From Anaerolineaceae bacterium (GTDB taxonomy: Bacteria > Chloroflexota > Anaerolineae > Anaerolineales > Anaerolineaceae): a stretch of DNA of 5,506 bases. The DNA lies in NCBI GenBank assembly GCA_014860845.1, contig JACZIY010000409.1:1-5506 (forward strand). Direction: 5' to 3'. Positions 4,572 to 5,506 of this stretch are shown here, piece after piece. How positions within the stretch are numbered: position 1 is the first letter of the stretch; every line of letters starts with the position of its first letter. The notes under the pieces are model-generated. The model had not been told where the DNA came from. It saw only the letters and a list, made by a program, of their open reading frames with translations, and searched no databases. Made by a program: the position numbers and the translations under genes.

Positions 4572-5506
4572 ATGGATATCAAACGCTTTCTAACTCGTAC
4601 ACGTAATCCAAAGAAATTCTCTGTCTCCGATTTCATATCGTATTTATATCTAATCTTTGGTATATTCCTTATGTTCGGACCGGTTTTGTGGCTGGTCTTA
4701 TCATCACTCAAAACACCAGCAGCATTGGTTGAGTTTCCGCCTTCTTTGCTTCCTTATGGGCAAGATTCTGTGATGGTGGAAGGATATGACGAACCGCTAC
4801 CTTTATTTGATGTCAACCTCCCGGACGGAACACAGGCAAGGTTAGCTCAAGTTCGACGCATTGGGATTGAGTCTCAATTGGTTGATCCGGTAAATCCAGG
4901 AGAGATTATTAAAGTCAATATTAATGATCGGACACCCGCGAAAAGTCTAAGCTTAGAATGGTCAAATTACACAGACTCTCTCAAGAGTTTTAATTTCATG
5001 CAATACCTTAATAATAGTGTAATAGTGACTGTGTTAGCAACGATTATCACTTTGATTATCAATAGTATGGCTGCTTTTGCGCTAAGTAAATATGAATTCA
5101 AAGGGCGCAACCTGGTTTATGTAATCATCATCAGCACCCTGCTCATTCCCATTTCTGTTATCCTTGTCCCGGTCTTTTTAGTCATTACTGAATTGAACAT
5201 GAATAACAACCTTTGGGGCGTGATTATTCCTGGTGCTGCCACACCTACTGGCGTGTTCCTGTTACGCCAGTACATGTTAACCATTCCAGATGAGTTGATT
5301 GCAGCCGCAAGAATTGATGGCGCCTCCGAATGGCGCATCTATTGGCAGGTGATGCTGCCCCTGGCAGCGCCGGCATTGGCTGTATTAACCATATTTTCGG
5401 TAATGTGGCGCTGGAATGATTTTCTATGGCCTCTGATCGTGCTGAGCCAAAATGAATTATTCACCTTACAGGTGGGCTTAAATTCCTTCCAGGGCGAATT
5501 AAATGT
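4572..5506 (+). CDS. CUT1 sugar ABC transporter permease, MalG type (3' end outside window)
   Basis: This is the second channel subunit, translated from ATG 4572. AAAGG at 4558-4562 lies upstream, and the gap to the preceding stop is 16 bases. 311 residues are visible and the last span and C-terminus are cut off. Span 1 is at about 21-46, ending in SSLKTPAALVEFPPSLLP, the usual MalG-type signature. Later spans are at about 146-171, 180-206, 214-233 and 267-290. The EAA loop is at 241-270 (ELIAAARIDGASEWRIYW… MLPL). WRWNDFLWPLIVL (279-291) is also characteristic. The first extracellular loop is enlarged by about 60-65 residues (around 64-127), holding GYDEPLPLFDVNLPDG, ARLAQVRRIG and VDPVNPGEIIKVNI, before the normal WSNYTDSL resumes. 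The insert is hydrophilic and looks beta-rich, so it is a possible small outside domain. I have a general impression of similar inserts in Anaerolineae permeases but cannot verify it. Confidence 0.95.
   Translation, partial: MDIKRFLTRTRNPKKFSVSDFISYLYLIFGIFLMFGPVLWLVLSSLKTPAALVEFPPSLLPYGQDSVMVEGYDEPLPLFDVNLPDGTQARLAQVRRIGIESQLVDPVNPGEIIKVNINDRTPAKSLSLEWSNYTDSLKSFNFMQYLNNSVIVTVLATIITLIINSMAAFALSKYEFKGRNLVYVIIISTLLIPISVILVPVFLVITELNMNNNLWGVIIPGAATPTGVFLLRQYMLTIPDELIAAARIDGASEWRIYWQVMLPLAAPALAVLTIFSVMWRWNDFLWPLIVLSQNELFTLQVGLNSFQGELN

Noticed and set aside
1..5506. CRISPR array, transposase or other defence or mobile genes
   Set aside because: No spaced repeat series, transposase, integrase or defence motif is seen on either strand. 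The only mobile hint is the tRNA-like fragment at the left edge.

Overview
The window reads as a piece of an accessory sugar-uptake region from a Gram-positive-like or monoderm anaerobe. The best guess is Chloroflexota (Anaerolineae). This rests on the style of the solute-binding lipoprotein: a Cys-Ala-Pro start followed by a long Pro/Glu/Thr tether. It also rests on the moderate, AT-leaning base composition and on a CUT1 permease with an enlarged extracellular loop. Taxonomy is an inference from sequence style and was not confirmed by any search.

Left part (1-800). The left edge carries a sequence resembling the 3' end of a tRNA (T-arm and acceptor side only) followed by a rho-independent terminator. 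The first 14 bases of the window repeat the tail of that terminator. Next come an AT-rich promoter region and a clear SAM-I (S-box) riboswitch at about 171-271. Its expression platform can form a short terminator and a hairpin of about 11 bp that buries a perfect Shine-Dalgarno sequence 5 bases before an ATG at 334. From that ATG the reading frame fails after 11 codons. If one A were added at 337-339 and one removed at 389-392, a single 141-codon frame would run from 334 to the stop at 759. As it stands, the intact part is a 101-residue protein of unknown function (454-759), closed by a 12-bp inverted repeat. A SAM-controlled gene of unrecognised family is the most unusual item here.

Right part (800-5506). 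A good sigma-70-type promoter drives a LacI-family regulator (917-1951) with an atypical hinge. It is followed on the same strand by a family-1 extracellular sugar-binding lipoprotein (2053-3459), a MalF-type permease (3527-4555) and a MalG-type permease (4572 to beyond the window end). Together they form a CUT1 carbohydrate ABC importer with its local repressor. No ATPase is visible, as is common when a shared MsiK/MalK-type ATPase is used. A strong terminator hairpin lies between the binding protein and the permeases, which would make binding protein more abundant than permease. A perfect but apparently unused Shine-Dalgarno sequence lies in the gap before the binding protein. The transported sugar cannot be determined from the window.
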